The translations under genes and the position numbers were made by a program. From the NCBI GenBank assembly GCA_937969495.1, contig CALBVY010000023.1:1-40658 (forward strand): DNA of 40,658 bases. Reading direction: 5' to 3'. Each line of letters opens with the position of its first letter. The first letter of the stretch is position 1. The DNA is from an uncultured Verrucomicrobiales bacterium. Lineage in GTDB: Bacteria; Verrucomicrobiota; Verrucomicrobiia; Verrucomicrobiales; Akkermansiaceae. The notes below the pieces were generated by a model. That model did not search any database. It worked only from the letters and a program-made list of their open reading frames with translations, and was not told the origin of the DNA. Shown in pieces: positions 25,007-33,812 of this stretch.

Positions 25007-26353
25007 TTAACGTACCAGTTTAAGAAACTTCTTACGCACCTTGGGAGCCACCATCGCATAGATCGTATCACCCGGCCGTAGCACATCTTCTGGCCCAGGC
25101 ACAATGGCGTGTAGTCCTCGCATCCGCGCCACTAACACACAGCCTTCCGGCCACTCTACTTCGGAAACCATATGTTCAGCAGCTATGGAGCCCGTGACTA
25201 CCTCCGTCTCAATCACCTCTCCAGCCCCCATCTTTTTCACGGTATGAAACCTATCTGATGTAAGAAATCTCTCCAGCTCACGGCGCGTGGCCTCGCGCGG
25301 ACTAATCGCGGCCAACACGCCAAAGTGACGGCCACTCGCACTAATAGCATCGGCATAATCCGCCCGGTGAATCAAGGTAAGGCAGTTTTTAGCACCAAGG
25401 TTATTGGCCTGTAGACAGGTCATCACATTATCCTCATCGCTACCGCCAGTGGATACAAAGAAATCCGCATCCCCCACCTGCTCCTCCTGAAGCTCGGCGA
25501 GCACCGTGCCATCAGTATTAATCACAGTGGTATTGGCGAGTAGTCCAGTAAGTTCCTGAGCACGTACTGGATCTCTTTCAAAAATACGGATCTTACAGTG
25601 AAAGCTTTCTAACATTTGAGCAAGGGAGAATCCATACTCCCCTCCTCCAAAGATAACCACACGTAGCATGTCCTCAGCACCGGCACCTTTCTGCAAGCGC
25701 ACGGCCAGTTTACGAAGCTTGTTAGGATCACCGAATATGGTGACCACATCTCCAGCAGCAAGAGCATCATCAGCAGAGGGCACAAAATGCTCACCGCCAC
25801 GGGTAACGGATGCCACCCTTGTGCGCTCGGGCGCTTTCAGGTCTGCTAGGCGTTTACCCACAGCATCACTTCGTTCTGCTACTCTTACCTGCTGCAGTTC
25901 TATACGCCCTCGTGCTATCTCTTCGACTAACAGAGAATCAGGATTTCTAATAAACTTGGATAATTCAATGGCGCTCAGACGCTCCGAGCTAAAAATATGA
26001 TCGATACCAAAATGACCACGGTAATCAAAAAGCCACTCTTCACGTTGAAGTCCCGGATGCACACGGGCAATCACCTTTGCCGCATTCAGTTTTTTGGCAA
26101 TCGAGGAAGCCATGATATTCACCGTGCTCACACTCGTTAGCGCTAAAAATAAATCACATTCCGCCACTCCCGCCTCTACCAATAAAGAAGCAACGGCACC
26201 ATCCCCAGTAAGAACACGGGCATCAATCTGCTGCTCAAGCTCAGACGCAATATGAGGATCATTCTCGATCACCACAATGCTGTGTGCCTCCTTTGATAAG
26301 GATACAGCAAGATGGCGCCCGATTTCCCCAGCTCCTACAATGATGATATTCAT
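25007..26353 (-). CDS. trkA: Trk potassium system NAD-binding regulator TrkA
   Basis: A 448-residue cytoplasmic regulator with two RCK units. The first Rossmann motif is MNIIIVGAGEIGRHLAVSLS at the start, followed by VVIENDP, LTGDG and NIMASSIAKKLNA. The second half repeats the pattern: VVIFGGGEYGFSLAQML, RIFERDPVRAQEL, NTDGT and a TrkA-C domain at the end (LVARMRGLHAIVPGPEDVLRPGDTIYAM). The ATG at 26353 starts exactly at the Rossmann strand; the longer open frame to 26395 is not needed. It is divergent from trxB with a 154-base shared promoter region. Confidence 0.95.
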   Translation of the reverse strand: MNIIIVGAGEIGRHLAVSLSKEAHSIVVIENDPHIASELEQQIDARVLTGDGAVASLLVEAGVAECDLFLALTSVSTVNIMASSIAKKLNAAKVIARVHPGLQREEWLFDYRGHFGIDHIFSSERLSAIELSKFIRNPDSLLVEEIARGRIELQQVRVAERSDAVGKRLADLKAPERTRVASVTRGGEHFVPSADDALAAGDVVTIFGDPNKLRKLAVRLQKGAGAEDMLRVVIFGGGEYGFSLAQMLESFHCKIRIFERDPVRAQELTGLLANTTVINTDGTVLAELQEEQVGDADFFVSTGGSDEDNVMTCLQANNLGAKNCLTLIHRADYADAISASGRHFGVLAAISPREATRRELERFLTSDRFHTVKKMGAGEVIETEVVTGSIAAEHMVSEVEWPEGCVLVARMRGLHAIVPGPEDVLRPGDTIYAMVAPKVRKKFLKLVR

Positions 26354-26507
26354 AGCTTTAGCCCAGTGGCCACGTTGCCCTTCTGCCATTATCACCTAAA
26401 AATGGCAAGAACGGATCGTGCGTAACCACGATCTGAAAATTACACAGCTTCCACTTGCCCACCCGCGCTTTAGGGGCATAATTCCAACCACTGTAACATT
26501 TAATTAT

Positions 26508-27437
26508 ATGGAAAACGTCATCATCATAGGAACCGGCCCTGCCGGATACACAGCCGCCATCTACGCAGCCCGCGCAGACCTTGCCCCACTTATCCTCACA
26601 GGCACCCAGCCAGGAGGACAGCTTACCACCACCACAGATGTGGAGAATTTCCCCGGCTTCCCCACAGGAATCACCGGTCCTGAGCTGATGACGCAGATGC
26701 AACAACAAGCAGAACGCTTCGGCACCCGTGTCGAGTTTGCCCACATTGACTCCGTGGTGAAGGAAGGCGACGGCACATTTACACTCACCGCAGGTGAAAA
26801 TACTTACCAGAGCCGCGCTGTCATTATCTGCTCTGGCGCCTCTGCCCGCTATCTCGGCCTACCAGGAGAAGAAGAACTTACCAAGGGAGGACACGGACTA
26901 ACAGCATGCGCCACCTGCGATGGTGCCTTTTACCGCGATGTCCCAGTCTGCGTAGTTGGCGGTGGTGACTCTGCCTGTGAAGAAGCCACTTTCCTGACGA
27001 AATTCGCGAGTAAGGTCTACATGATCGTACGCCGTGACGAGCTCAGAGCCTCCAAGATCATGGCCCAGCGCGCACTCAACCATGAAAAAATTGAAATCAT
27101 CTGGAACTCTGGTATCAAACAATACCTCACCAATGAAAAAGGCAATATCCGCGCTGTGGAACTCACCGATACTCAGAATGGTGATACCTCAGAACTAGAG
27201 GTTGAGGGCGTCTTTATGGCCATCGGCCACACTCCTAATAGCAGTTTTCTTAACGGTCTGGTAGAGACAGATGACAATGGTTACATTTTACAAAAACATG
27301 GCACCCGCACGAGTGTCGAAGGCATCTACGCTGCTGGAGACATTTCAGATACAGAATACCGCCAAGCCATCACCGCTGCTGGTCAAGGCTGTGCAGCCGC
27401 CATCGAGGTGGAACGCTGGCTTTCCGAACAGGAGTAA
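26508..27437 (+). CDS. trxB: Thioredoxin reductase
   Basis: A 309-residue flavoenzyme that reduces thioredoxin with NADPH. FAD motif IIIGTGPAGYTAAIYAARA is at 5-23, the redox-active CATC pair is C134/C137, the NADPH-binding motif is VVGGGDSACEEATFL, and the second FAD motif is GIYAAGDISDTEYRQAITAAGQG. Length and motif order are typical of low-molecular-weight TrxB. The ATG at 26508 begins right at the first beta strand; the upstream in-frame extension to 26418 would run into the trkA promoter region. Confidence 0.97.
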   Translation: MENVIIIGTGPAGYTAAIYAARADLAPLILTGTQPGGQLTTTTDVENFPGFPTGITGPELMTQMQQQAERFGTRVEFAHIDSVVKEGDGTFTLTAGENTYQSRAVIICSGASARYLGLPGEEELTKGGHGLTACATCDGAFYRDVPVCVVGGGDSACEEATFLTKFASKVYMIVRRDELRASKIMAQRALNHEKIEIIWNSGIKQYLTNEKGNIRAVELTDTQNGDTSELEVEGVFMAIGHTPNSSFLNGLVETDDNGYILQKHGTRTSVEGIYAAGDISDTEYRQAITAAGQGCAAAIEVERWLSEQE

Positions 27438-27467
27438 AACAAAATACCATCGCGCACCCTTATCATC

Positions 27468-28193
27468 ATGAAGCTCTCCCTCTACCTCGGTATTTCTATA
27501 CTACTCGCCCCCTGCCTGATTGCAGCGGACGAGCCTGTAGAGGGGGCCAAGCCTCTCGTAAAAAAACTAGAGAATGGTAATTATCAAATTGGAAAAATCA
27601 CCTTTAACAAAAACACCCGAAACATCACCATCCCAGCACGGACGAATATTGTTACTTCAGATTCCCTTGTTGAGTACTTACTCGTGCATTTAAATGGAGA
27701 CAAAACCCATGAAGCACTGCTCACCACCGAGGCAGACCCCACTCACATTAACATTGCGCTGAAGCTCCTTCATTACAAAGAATCTCATGAGTTATTCTAT
27801 ATCATTAATGAGGACGGATCATTGAGCGATAAGTATCAGCAAGTTCCAGAAAACATTAAAAAAGCCGCACGCTTCGAAATTTACGTTACATGGAAAGACC
27901 AGGGGAAAGCAAAAACCCGCCCAATCACCCACTGGCTACAGAACACAAGTAACCAACAAAAAATGCCAGCCACGCCTTGGATTTACAATGGTTCTTATGT
28001 GCATAATAAAAAATTTAAAGCCAAACTAACAGGCAGCATCATCACCATCATCCCTGACCCTGGAGCGCTGGCAAATTACCCAGGGGAAAACCGTGATAAC
28101 GACGAACTCTGGACGCCAATACCCAATTTGCCAACTGAACGATCTGATGTTACCATAACGCTCAAACCTTGGAAAAATAAACACAGAAAATAA
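27468..28193 (+). CDS. Exported YdjY-domain protein
   Basis: A 241-residue exported protein with a signal peptide ending near LIAADE. The core (LENGNYQIGKITFNKNTRN; VEYLLVHLNGDKTHEALLTT; ADPTHINIALKLLHY) is the YdjY domain, whose hallmark is the KTHEALL segment followed by an HxxxALxLL helix. The domain has no assigned activity. The gene is 18 bases upstream of the repeat-protein gene at 28212 and follows trxB by 30 bases, so the three could be one transcript. YdjY proteins are frequent in planctomycetes and verrucomicrobia. Confidence 0.78.
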   Translation: MKLSLYLGISILLAPCLIAADEPVEGAKPLVKKLENGNYQIGKITFNKNTRNITIPARTNIVTSDSLVEYLLVHLNGDKTHEALLTTEADPTHINIALKLLHYKESHELFYIINEDGSLSDKYQQVPENIKKAARFEIYVTWKDQGKAKTRPITHWLQNTSNQQKMPATPWIYNGSYVHNKKFKAKLTGSIITIIPDPGALANYPGENRDNDELWTPIPNLPTERSDVTITLKPWKNKHRK

Positions 28194-28211
28194 TCTGAAC
28201 CATATCACAAG

Positions 28212-29372
28212 ATGAAAACCATCAGCATCGCTCTCGTATCCAGCCTCATCAGCAACCTCTCTTTATCGGCTCAAGATCAACCCAAGCCTCATCTATCCAT
28301 CAAGCTGGAGATGAAACGCGCCATCGAACGAGGGAATTCTTATCTCAAAAGCCAACAACATACAGATGGCTACTGGGGGAAAGAAAAATACCCTGCCCTA
28401 AGCGCCCTCGCCCTCACCGCCGCAGTCCGCTCACCTTCTTTTAAAAAATCCGAATACATCACTAAAGGCTACAACTGGATTCTTAAACAACAGAAACCTG
28501 ACGGCGGAATCTACGTAGAGGGACTCGGAACCTATAACACAGCCACCTCTCTCACTGCACTCGTAGCTGCCAATGAGGCATCCTACAAACCTAACATACT
28601 CAAAGCAAGGAAGTATCTAATCGAGCTCCAAACTACAGAAGAAAACCGTGGTGAAATCGAAAAAAAACACATCGGTGGCATTGGCTACGGCGGTACCTAC
28701 AAACACTCCGACCTATCTAACACCCACCTCGCCATGGAGGCTCTTAGACTTTCTCGCCACATCGCCCAAGATGATGCTGAGGAACAACAACCAGAACTGA
28801 ACTGGGATGCAGCTATCGAGTTTGTCTCCCGCACACAGAATCTTAAGGCCACCAATCAAGAAGCGGAGATTTCCGACGATGGGTCTTTTGTTTACTACCC
28901 TGGTGCCTCCAAAGCGATGGAGAAAAATGTCAACTCTGACGGCACAGAGACACTACGCGGCTACGGCTCCATGTCCTACGCCGGCCTACTCTCTCTAATC
29001 TATGCAGACCTCGACGCTACCGATCCCCGTGTAAAAGCCGTAAAAGACTGGCTTTCTAAACACTACACCGTCAAAGAAAATCCTGGTCTTGGCACCAAGG
29101 AAGATCCAGCCCTAGGACAACAAGGTCTCTACTACTACTACCAAGCCATGGCAAAAGGTCTAGCCGCAGCGAACATTGATAAGCTAACACTCGCAAATGG
29201 TAGCCAGGTAGACTGGCGCAAAGACCTAGGCAACGCTCTACTCTCCAAGCAACGCGAAGATGGCTCATGGATTAATACTGAAAACTCACGCTGGTGGGAA
29301 AGTGACCCCATCCTCGTCACCGCGTATTCAGTATTGGCTCTCGTGCAGCTCTACGATTCTATTCCAGAGTAA
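28212..29372 (+). CDS. Exported prenyltransferase/squalene-cyclase-type repeat protein
   Basis: A 386-residue exported protein with a signal peptide cleaved near LSLSAQ. The mature part has QW-like repeats of an alpha/alpha6 barrel: SYLKSQQHTDGYWG, WILKQQKPDGGIYV, LSKQREDGSWIN, each followed by LALTA-type helices. The catalytic DxDD of squalene-hopene cyclases and the zinc site of prenyltransferases are not visible, so it is probably a binding or scaffold protein of that fold, not a cyclase. It is coupled to the YdjY gene. Many automatic annotations would call it a terpene cyclase/mutase family protein. Confidence 0.82.
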   Translation: MKTISIALVSSLISNLSLSAQDQPKPHLSIKLEMKRAIERGNSYLKSQQHTDGYWGKEKYPALSALALTAAVRSPSFKKSEYITKGYNWILKQQKPDGGIYVEGLGTYNTATSLTALVAANEASYKPNILKARKYLIELQTTEENRGEIEKKHIGGIGYGGTYKHSDLSNTHLAMEALRLSRHIAQDDAEEQQPELNWDAAIEFVSRTQNLKATNQEAEISDDGSFVYYPGASKAMEKNVNSDGTETLRGYGSMSYAGLLSLIYADLDATDPRVKAVKDWLSKHYTVKENPGLGTKEDPALGQQGLYYYYQAMAKGLAAANIDKLTLANGSQVDWRKDLGNALLSKQREDGSWINTENSRWWESDPILVTAYSVLALVQLYDSIPE

Positions 29373-29388
29373 AGTTGCCACAGCCCCC

Positions 29389-30441
29389 TTAGACCTTATC
29401 TTTCCGGTAGCCTACACGCTGATCAAGCTCTTGACGAAGCCCCTCTAATCCTTCCTCCGTATCTGCGGAAAGTGGGATGATCGTCTGCTTAGGGAAACGT
29501 TGCTGGAACATGGCTAGATTCTCTGAAGCACCTTCCAAGTCCATTTTATTGGCAATAATGAGCCACTCAAATTTTGCAAGGTCTTCGTCATACATCTTCA
29601 CCTCCGTACGAAGAGTCTGAAGATCTTCAATAGGATCACGCCCCTCGCTACCTGCCATATCAATGACAAAGAGTAGGAGCTTACAGCGCGTGATATGACG
29701 GAGGAACTCATGCCCAAGTCCACGGTTCTCATGGGCACCCTCAATCAATCCAGGAATATCAGCCACTGTGCAACGGCGATATTTAGGAAATTCAACAACA
29801 CCCACCATGGGATTTAAGGTAGTAAATGGATAATGACCTATCTTAGGGGTGGCTTGAGAAAGCTTATTTACGAGAGTAGATTTCCCTGCATTGGGGAACC
29901 CCACCATCCCAGCATCAGCAATACGGCGCAGCTCAAGATAGAACACTCCTAGATCAGCCTCTGTGCCAAGGGTATGCTCCTCTGGTGCCTGATTGGTAGA
30001 GGTCTTGTAGTGCCAGTTCCCCTTCCCTCCTTTGCCTCCCTGACACAGCACAAATTCTTCACCATACTCGGTGAGGTCTGCAATGGGCTCAAGATCAATA
30101 CCATCTCCACGCTCAAGATCAACAGCTTCTGAGACCGTCTCAGCATTACTCCGGTAAACCACCGTACCCGGCGGCACACGTCCGATTTTATCCCTGGAGC
30201 TTTTACCATGTTTCCGGTTCCCTCCTCCGTGTTCACCGTTTTTAGCAATGAGCTTAGGATCGTAGGAATAGGCTTTAAGGTTATCGACGGCAGGATCAAC
30301 CCGGAGAATGACGTTACCGCCATCTCCGCCATCACCTCCGTCTGGTCCCCCCTTAGGCTTAAACTTCTCTCTGCGAAAATGTACAACGCCATTACCGCCA
30401 TCGCCAGCTTCGGCGTAAATTCTGATGTGATCTACAAACAT
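29389..30441 (-). CDS. obgE: GTPase Obg
   Basis: A 350-residue ribosome-associated GTPase acting in late large-subunit assembly. The glycine-rich Obg domain is clear at the N-terminus (MFVDHIRIYAEAGDGGNG; GPDGGDGGDGGNVIL). The G-domain motifs follow: G1 GFPNAGKST, G3 DIPGLIEGAHENRGLG, G4 NKMD and a G5-like SADTEEGL. The ATG at 30441 begins at the conserved FVD start; the upstream in-frame extension to 30558 is not supported. It is convergent with the repeat-protein gene and divergent from rpsP (146 bases). Confidence 0.97.
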   Translation of the reverse strand: MFVDHIRIYAEAGDGGNGVVHFRREKFKPKGGPDGGDGGDGGNVILRVDPAVDNLKAYSYDPKLIAKNGEHGGGNRKHGKSSRDKIGRVPPGTVVYRSNAETVSEAVDLERGDGIDLEPIADLTEYGEEFVLCQGGKGGKGNWHYKTSTNQAPEEHTLGTEADLGVFYLELRRIADAGMVGFPNAGKSTLVNKLSQATPKIGHYPFTTLNPMVGVVEFPKYRRCTVADIPGLIEGAHENRGLGHEFLRHITRCKLLLFVIDMAGSEGRDPIEDLQTLRTEVKMYDEDLAKFEWLIIANKMDLEGASENLAMFQQRFPKQTIIPLSADTEEGLEGLRQELDQRVGYRKDKV

Positions 30442-30587
30442 GTGGAAGCGCTGTTTAGCAGTATTTTGCGGAATGGAAATGCGAAATCGAAGGAAAGCAC
30501 GATTTTTCGCTTGGCAAACTCGCTGAGATCGTACAATTTCCCGCCCCTGCCGTAGCAAACGGCTCCATTTTCCTAACTTATCAGATC

Positions 30588-30845
30588 ATGCTTACTTTAA
30601 GACTCAACCGCCAAGGCACCAAGGATCGTCCTTTTTACAAGATCGTTGCTGTGGATAGCCGCAAGCGCCGTGATGGCCGTTACATCGAGCAGATCGGCTC
30701 TTATAACCCTATGCAAGAAGGAGTAAACTACACTCTTGACGTTGCTAAAGCAGACGAGTGGATCTCTAAAGGCGCGCAACCATCAGATACGGTGCGCGAT
30801 ATCATCAAAAAGGCTCGTAAAGAGTCCATGCAGGCAGAAGCCTAA
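30588..30845 (+). CDS. rpsP: 30S ribosomal protein S16
   Basis: An 85-residue small-subunit protein with the S16 signature: [20 protein letters not shown] at the start, [20 protein letters not shown], and the C-terminal [20 protein letters not shown]. It is followed at once by a strong terminator, so it is transcribed alone or nearly so. The usual partners rimM, trmD and rplS are not next to it. Confidence 0.97.
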   Translation: MLTLRLNRQGTKDRPFYKIVAVDSRKRRDGRYIEQIGSYNPMQEGVNYTLDVAKADEWISKGAQPSDTVRDIIKKARKESMQAEA

Positions 30846-30885
30846 TTCATTTATTTTACTGCGATTTTTTTATTTCGTGTTTGTT

Positions 30886-30917
30886 ACACGTCAGTCCGAG
30901 GGCTGGCGTGTTTTTTT
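30886..30917 (+). terminator. Rho-independent terminator after rpsP
   Basis: An 11-base-pair stem, ACACGTCAGTC (30886-30896) pairing with GGCTGGCGTGT (30901-30911) including G-U pairs, with a tiny loop and a run of seven T (30911-30917). It lies 40 bases after the rpsP stop. It is the clearest intrinsic terminator in the window. Confidence 0.88.
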
Positions 30918-30956
30918 GTGCTCCCAACAAAAAAAGGAATCTGTGCATGAATGCCA

Positions 30957-30984
30957 TTGCACGGAGTGGTAATGTCGTTATCTT
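30957..30984 (+). promoter_or_regulatory. Possible sigma-70-type promoter for the ABC operon
   Basis: TTGCAC (30957-30962) and TATCTT (30979-30984) separated by 16 bases. Each matches four of six consensus positions. It would place transcription start about 10 bases before the ATG at 31000. Weak evidence. Confidence 0.2.
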
Positions 30985-30999
30985 ATTGCCATCTCTCTT

Positions 31000-31887
31000 A
31001 TGGAAGACACACCCGCCGTTCAAATTAATCACCTGATCAAGGAGTTCGCCTCACCTTTCAGAAAGTCAAAGGTGAAGGCTGTAGACGATGTTTCACTGAA
31101 AATTATGCCTGGTGAAGTCTATGGTCTAATCGGCCCCAATGGCTCCGGTAAGTCCACCACCATGAAAGCACTCCTTGGCTTACTTGCTCCTACATCTGGA
31201 AGTTGCTATGTGTTTGGTAAAAATTCACTTAAGACAGACTCCCGACAAGAGATTGGATTCCTCCCAGAGAATCCTTATTTTTACAAACATCTCAGCGGGG
31301 AAGAAACCCTCAAATTCTACGCACGGCTTTGTGGACTGAGAGGCAAGTTACTCAAAACCCGCATTGATGAAATGCTCGAAATGGTATCTCTCGAGGATGC
31401 TCGTAAACGCCGTATCGGCGGCTACTCAAAAGGAATGCTTCAGCGTATCGGCCTAGCACAGGCACTAATCCATGAACCAAGGCTCGTAATTCTAGATGAA
31501 CCTACTGCTGGGGTAGATCCTGTGGGATCACGTCAGATCCGAGATCTCATCGTAAGCCTCAAAAAACGTGGTGTTACCGTCTTCCTCTGCTCCCATCTAC
31601 TGGAGCAGGTGCAGGAGGTCTGTGATCATGTGGGGATTATTTTCAAAGGTAAACTGGTGAAGGAAGGCAGCCTAGAGGACCTCATCTCCATCGAAGACCA
31701 GACTGAAATCGTGGTGAGAAATGCCAGTGATAGGACACTAGCCAGAATACGTGCCGTGATTGCGGACTCAGAAAATGCAGAGTTCCTCCACATGGGGAAA
31801 CCGCGCACAACTCTTGAAAGATTATTTCTAGAAGAGGCCCGTCTTTCTGATGCAGCAGGAAATAAGAAAGGAGACAAAGATGCGTAA
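31000..31887 (+). CDS. ABC transporter ATP-binding protein (ABC-2 exporter)
   Basis: A 295-residue ATPase subunit. Walker A GPNGSGKST is at 45-53, the signature YSKGMLQR at 142-149, Walker B LVILDEPTAG at 162-171, and the switch histidine in FLCSHLL. The family is the DRA/CcmA-NatA group that partners ABC-2 type permeases. The C-terminal extension after ~215 is normal for the group. It overlaps the permease start by 8 bases. Substrate unknown. Transcribed after the rpsP terminator, so it is an independent unit. Confidence 0.95.
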   Translation: MEDTPAVQINHLIKEFASPFRKSKVKAVDDVSLKIMPGEVYGLIGPNGSGKSTTMKALLGLLAPTSGSCYVFGKNSLKTDSRQEIGFLPENPYFYKHLSGEETLKFYARLCGLRGKLLKTRIDEMLEMVSLEDARKRRIGGYSKGMLQRIGLAQALIHEPRLVILDEPTAGVDPVGSRQIRDLIVSLKKRGVTVFLCSHLLEQVQEVCDHVGIIFKGKLVKEGSLEDLISIEDQTEIVVRNASDRTLARIRAVIADSENAEFLHMGKPRTTLERLFLEEARLSDAAGNKKGDKDA

Positions 31888-32791
31888 AAACGGTATTTTT
31901 TCACCCAGTCGTATCCTAGTCATTGCTAGCCACACCTTTACCCAGCTGGTGCGGATGAAGGTATTCTATTTTCTCGCTGTCTTTGCCATGCTGATGCTTG
32001 TAGCCAGCTACTTCGAGATGCCATGGAGCCGCACTACCGAAGACAGCGCTGAGCAGGAACTCATTATCCTCAAAAGCACAGCGATGGGAGCCATGGCGAT
32101 GTTCTCTGTGCTCTTCGCCATCGCAGCCACAGCACTCCTCATCCCCAAAGACCTAGAGGACCGGACTCTGTATACCATTTTAAGTAAACCTGTCCCAAGA
32201 TTTGACTATTTGTTAGGAAAGCTCATTGGTGTGCTTCTCCTCGTAGGCTCCTCGCTACTTCTCATGGATATACTTCTGAGCTTTATTCTTCACTCACGCA
32301 CCGATGCGTTGATCACGGCTGAGATGGAACGAGGAGCTGCCCGTGGCTGGCAGCAGGAATACTTAGATTTACGGAAAGAGGAAATCTCCCAGCAAGGACT
32401 TACATGGGATCTACAGGCAGGCATAGGAGCGATCTTTTTTAAAGCCATGATTATGGCCTCCATCGCTCTTCTCATCTCCACCTTCTCTAGCTCTACACTC
32501 TTCACCATCGTGATTGCAGTAGTGATCTACTTTATTGGGCACTTCACAGCAGACGCCCGTAATTACTGGCTCCAGAATCAGGGTGCAGGGGTATCCACAC
32601 AGGTTAAACTCCTGTCACAAGGAGCCTCTCTTATCTTTCCTGACTTCCAGCTTTACAACATCATTGATGCCGCGATCGAGGGGAAAAAAATCGCTGCTAA
32701 TATTTTTCAAAGGTTAGCACTGCTGACGTTCTTTTATACTGGCATTTATAGCGTTCTAGCTTGGTTCACTTTCAGAAAAAAAGAATTTTAA
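31880..32791 (+). CDS. ABC-2 type permease
   Basis: A 303-residue membrane subunit with about six hydrophobic helices: VFYFLAVFAMLMLVASYF, AMFSVLFAIAATALLIPKDL, LIGVLLLVGSSLLLMDILL, AMIMASIALLISTFSSSTLF, IVIAVVIYFIGHFTA and LALLTFFYTGIYSVLAWF. The IPKDLEDRTLYTILSKPVPR segment after the second helix is typical of ABC-2 permeases. The ATG at 31880 is chosen because a clear AAAGGAG (31867-31873) lies 6 bases upstream, one of very few strong ribosome-binding sites here. It overlaps the ATPase gene. Confidence 0.92.
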   Translation: MRKNGIFSPSRILVIASHTFTQLVRMKVFYFLAVFAMLMLVASYFEMPWSRTTEDSAEQELIILKSTAMGAMAMFSVLFAIAATALLIPKDLEDRTLYTILSKPVPRFDYLLGKLIGVLLLVGSSLLLMDILLSFILHSRTDALITAEMERGAARGWQQEYLDLRKEEISQQGLTWDLQAGIGAIFFKAMIMASIALLISTFSSSTLFTIVIAVVIYFIGHFTADARNYWLQNQGAGVSTQVKLLSQGASLIFPDFQLYNIIDAAIEGKKIAANIFQRLALLTFFYTGIYSVLAWFTFRKKEF

Positions 32792-32815
32792 CTGGATTCA
32801 ACAATCATTTCTTCT

Positions 32816-33718
32816 GTGCGTATTTTTTCCCAAATTATTGTTATCCTCGTTGTTCTACTCGCTTTTGGAGCAGCCAAGCTCCGCTTTGAGGATCAACTGG
32901 GACGCGATATGGTCGAGCAAAAGCTCATTCAACCTCCCATGAAAGAAGGCACTAGCCTGAAGCTTGGCCAGACTAGTGCAGCCGTAGCACTAGGAGGGCT
33001 ACGCTCTCTCGTAGCTGCGGTGTGGAACTTCCGCGCCTTTCTCCACTTTGATGAGCTTGATTGGATCAAACTGGAGGAAAGTTATGAAATAATCACCTCC
33101 CTCCAGCCACAGACCACTCACTACTGGGACACTGGGGCATGGCATCTGCACACCAATGCCGCCGTTTATTACAACGAACACCAAGACCTCCCTCCATTCC
33201 GGAAAAAATCCATGCGTCAGCTGTATCACAAAAAAGGCTCAGAATTCTTAGAAGAAGGCGTTCGCCAAAATCCAGATAACTGGAGACTTCATATTGCTCT
33301 TGCACGACTTTGGAGTGATCGGCATAAAATGCCAGACTACCCACGAGCAGTAAAACACTATCAAAATACCTTAGCCTGTGAAAGTCTGCCTAAATACAAA
33401 CGTAGCCAACTCCGACGATTTACTTTTTACAACATCAGCCACATCCCCGAGCGCCGCGAAGAAGCTCTAGCCTTAGGAACCGCTCTCTTTTACGAAAGTG
33501 CCGACAATCATTTACCCAACCTCCTCTGCTCCCTCTTTGCACTCCAAAACGAATTCAACACACCCATGCTAACACGTATCCCTGATAACAAGCTTTTCCC
33601 CGATAAAACCCGACAGCACTCTTGGCTTAAAAACTACTGGGAGCGCCGCTTAGACAACACGCCTACCGCAGGTGTAGAAGCAAAAATCAAAACCCTCGAA
33701 TATTCACCCGCTTTCTAA
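32816..33718 (+). CDS. Unknown membrane-anchored TPR-like protein, third gene of ABC operon
   Basis: A 300-residue protein with an N-terminal hydrophobic anchor (QIIVILVVLLAFGAAKL). The mature part is rich in aromatic and charged residues and looks helical/TPR-like: LAAVWNFRAFLHFDELDWIKLEESYEIITSLQP (split here by the conserved-looking FDELDW), GSEFLEEGVRQNPDNWRLHI, YPRAVKHYQNTLA. The start is a GTG at 32816, 24 bases after the permease stop, so it is surely in the same transcript. I do not know the family; a periplasmic accessory of the exporter is plausible. Confidence 0.75.
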   Translation: MRIFSQIIVILVVLLAFGAAKLRFEDQLGRDMVEQKLIQPPMKEGTSLKLGQTSAAVALGGLRSLVAAVWNFRAFLHFDELDWIKLEESYEIITSLQPQTTHYWDTGAWHLHTNAAVYYNEHQDLPPFRKKSMRQLYHKKGSEFLEEGVRQNPDNWRLHIALARLWSDRHKMPDYPRAVKHYQNTLACESLPKYKRSQLRRFTFYNISHIPERREEALALGTALFYESADNHLPNLLCSLFALQNEFNTPMLTRIPDNKLFPDKTRQHSWLKNYWERRLDNTPTAGVEAKIKTLEYSPAF

Positions 33719-33812
33719 AGACTTCTTATAACATGGCTTTTTTTACTTTCCCAAAACCTCACCAGCCGTCATTGATTACTAATGCCGTCTGGCTTTCTTA
33801 CCTTTCAATCTC

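Noticed and set aside
24556-25023. A 155-codon plus-strand frame over the start of trkH
   Set aside because: Antisense to well-supported TrkH transmembrane sequence; composition (Pro, Ser, Lys) is typical of a shadow frame.
27999-28007. An isolated DnaA box (TGTGCATAA)
   Set aside because: Single consensus match inside the YdjY coding sequence; one or two such hits are expected by chance in 40 kb.
28212-29372. Squalene-hopene cyclase
   Set aside because: QW-like repeats are present, but the catalytic DxDD is not seen, the protein is about half the usual length and it has a signal peptide.
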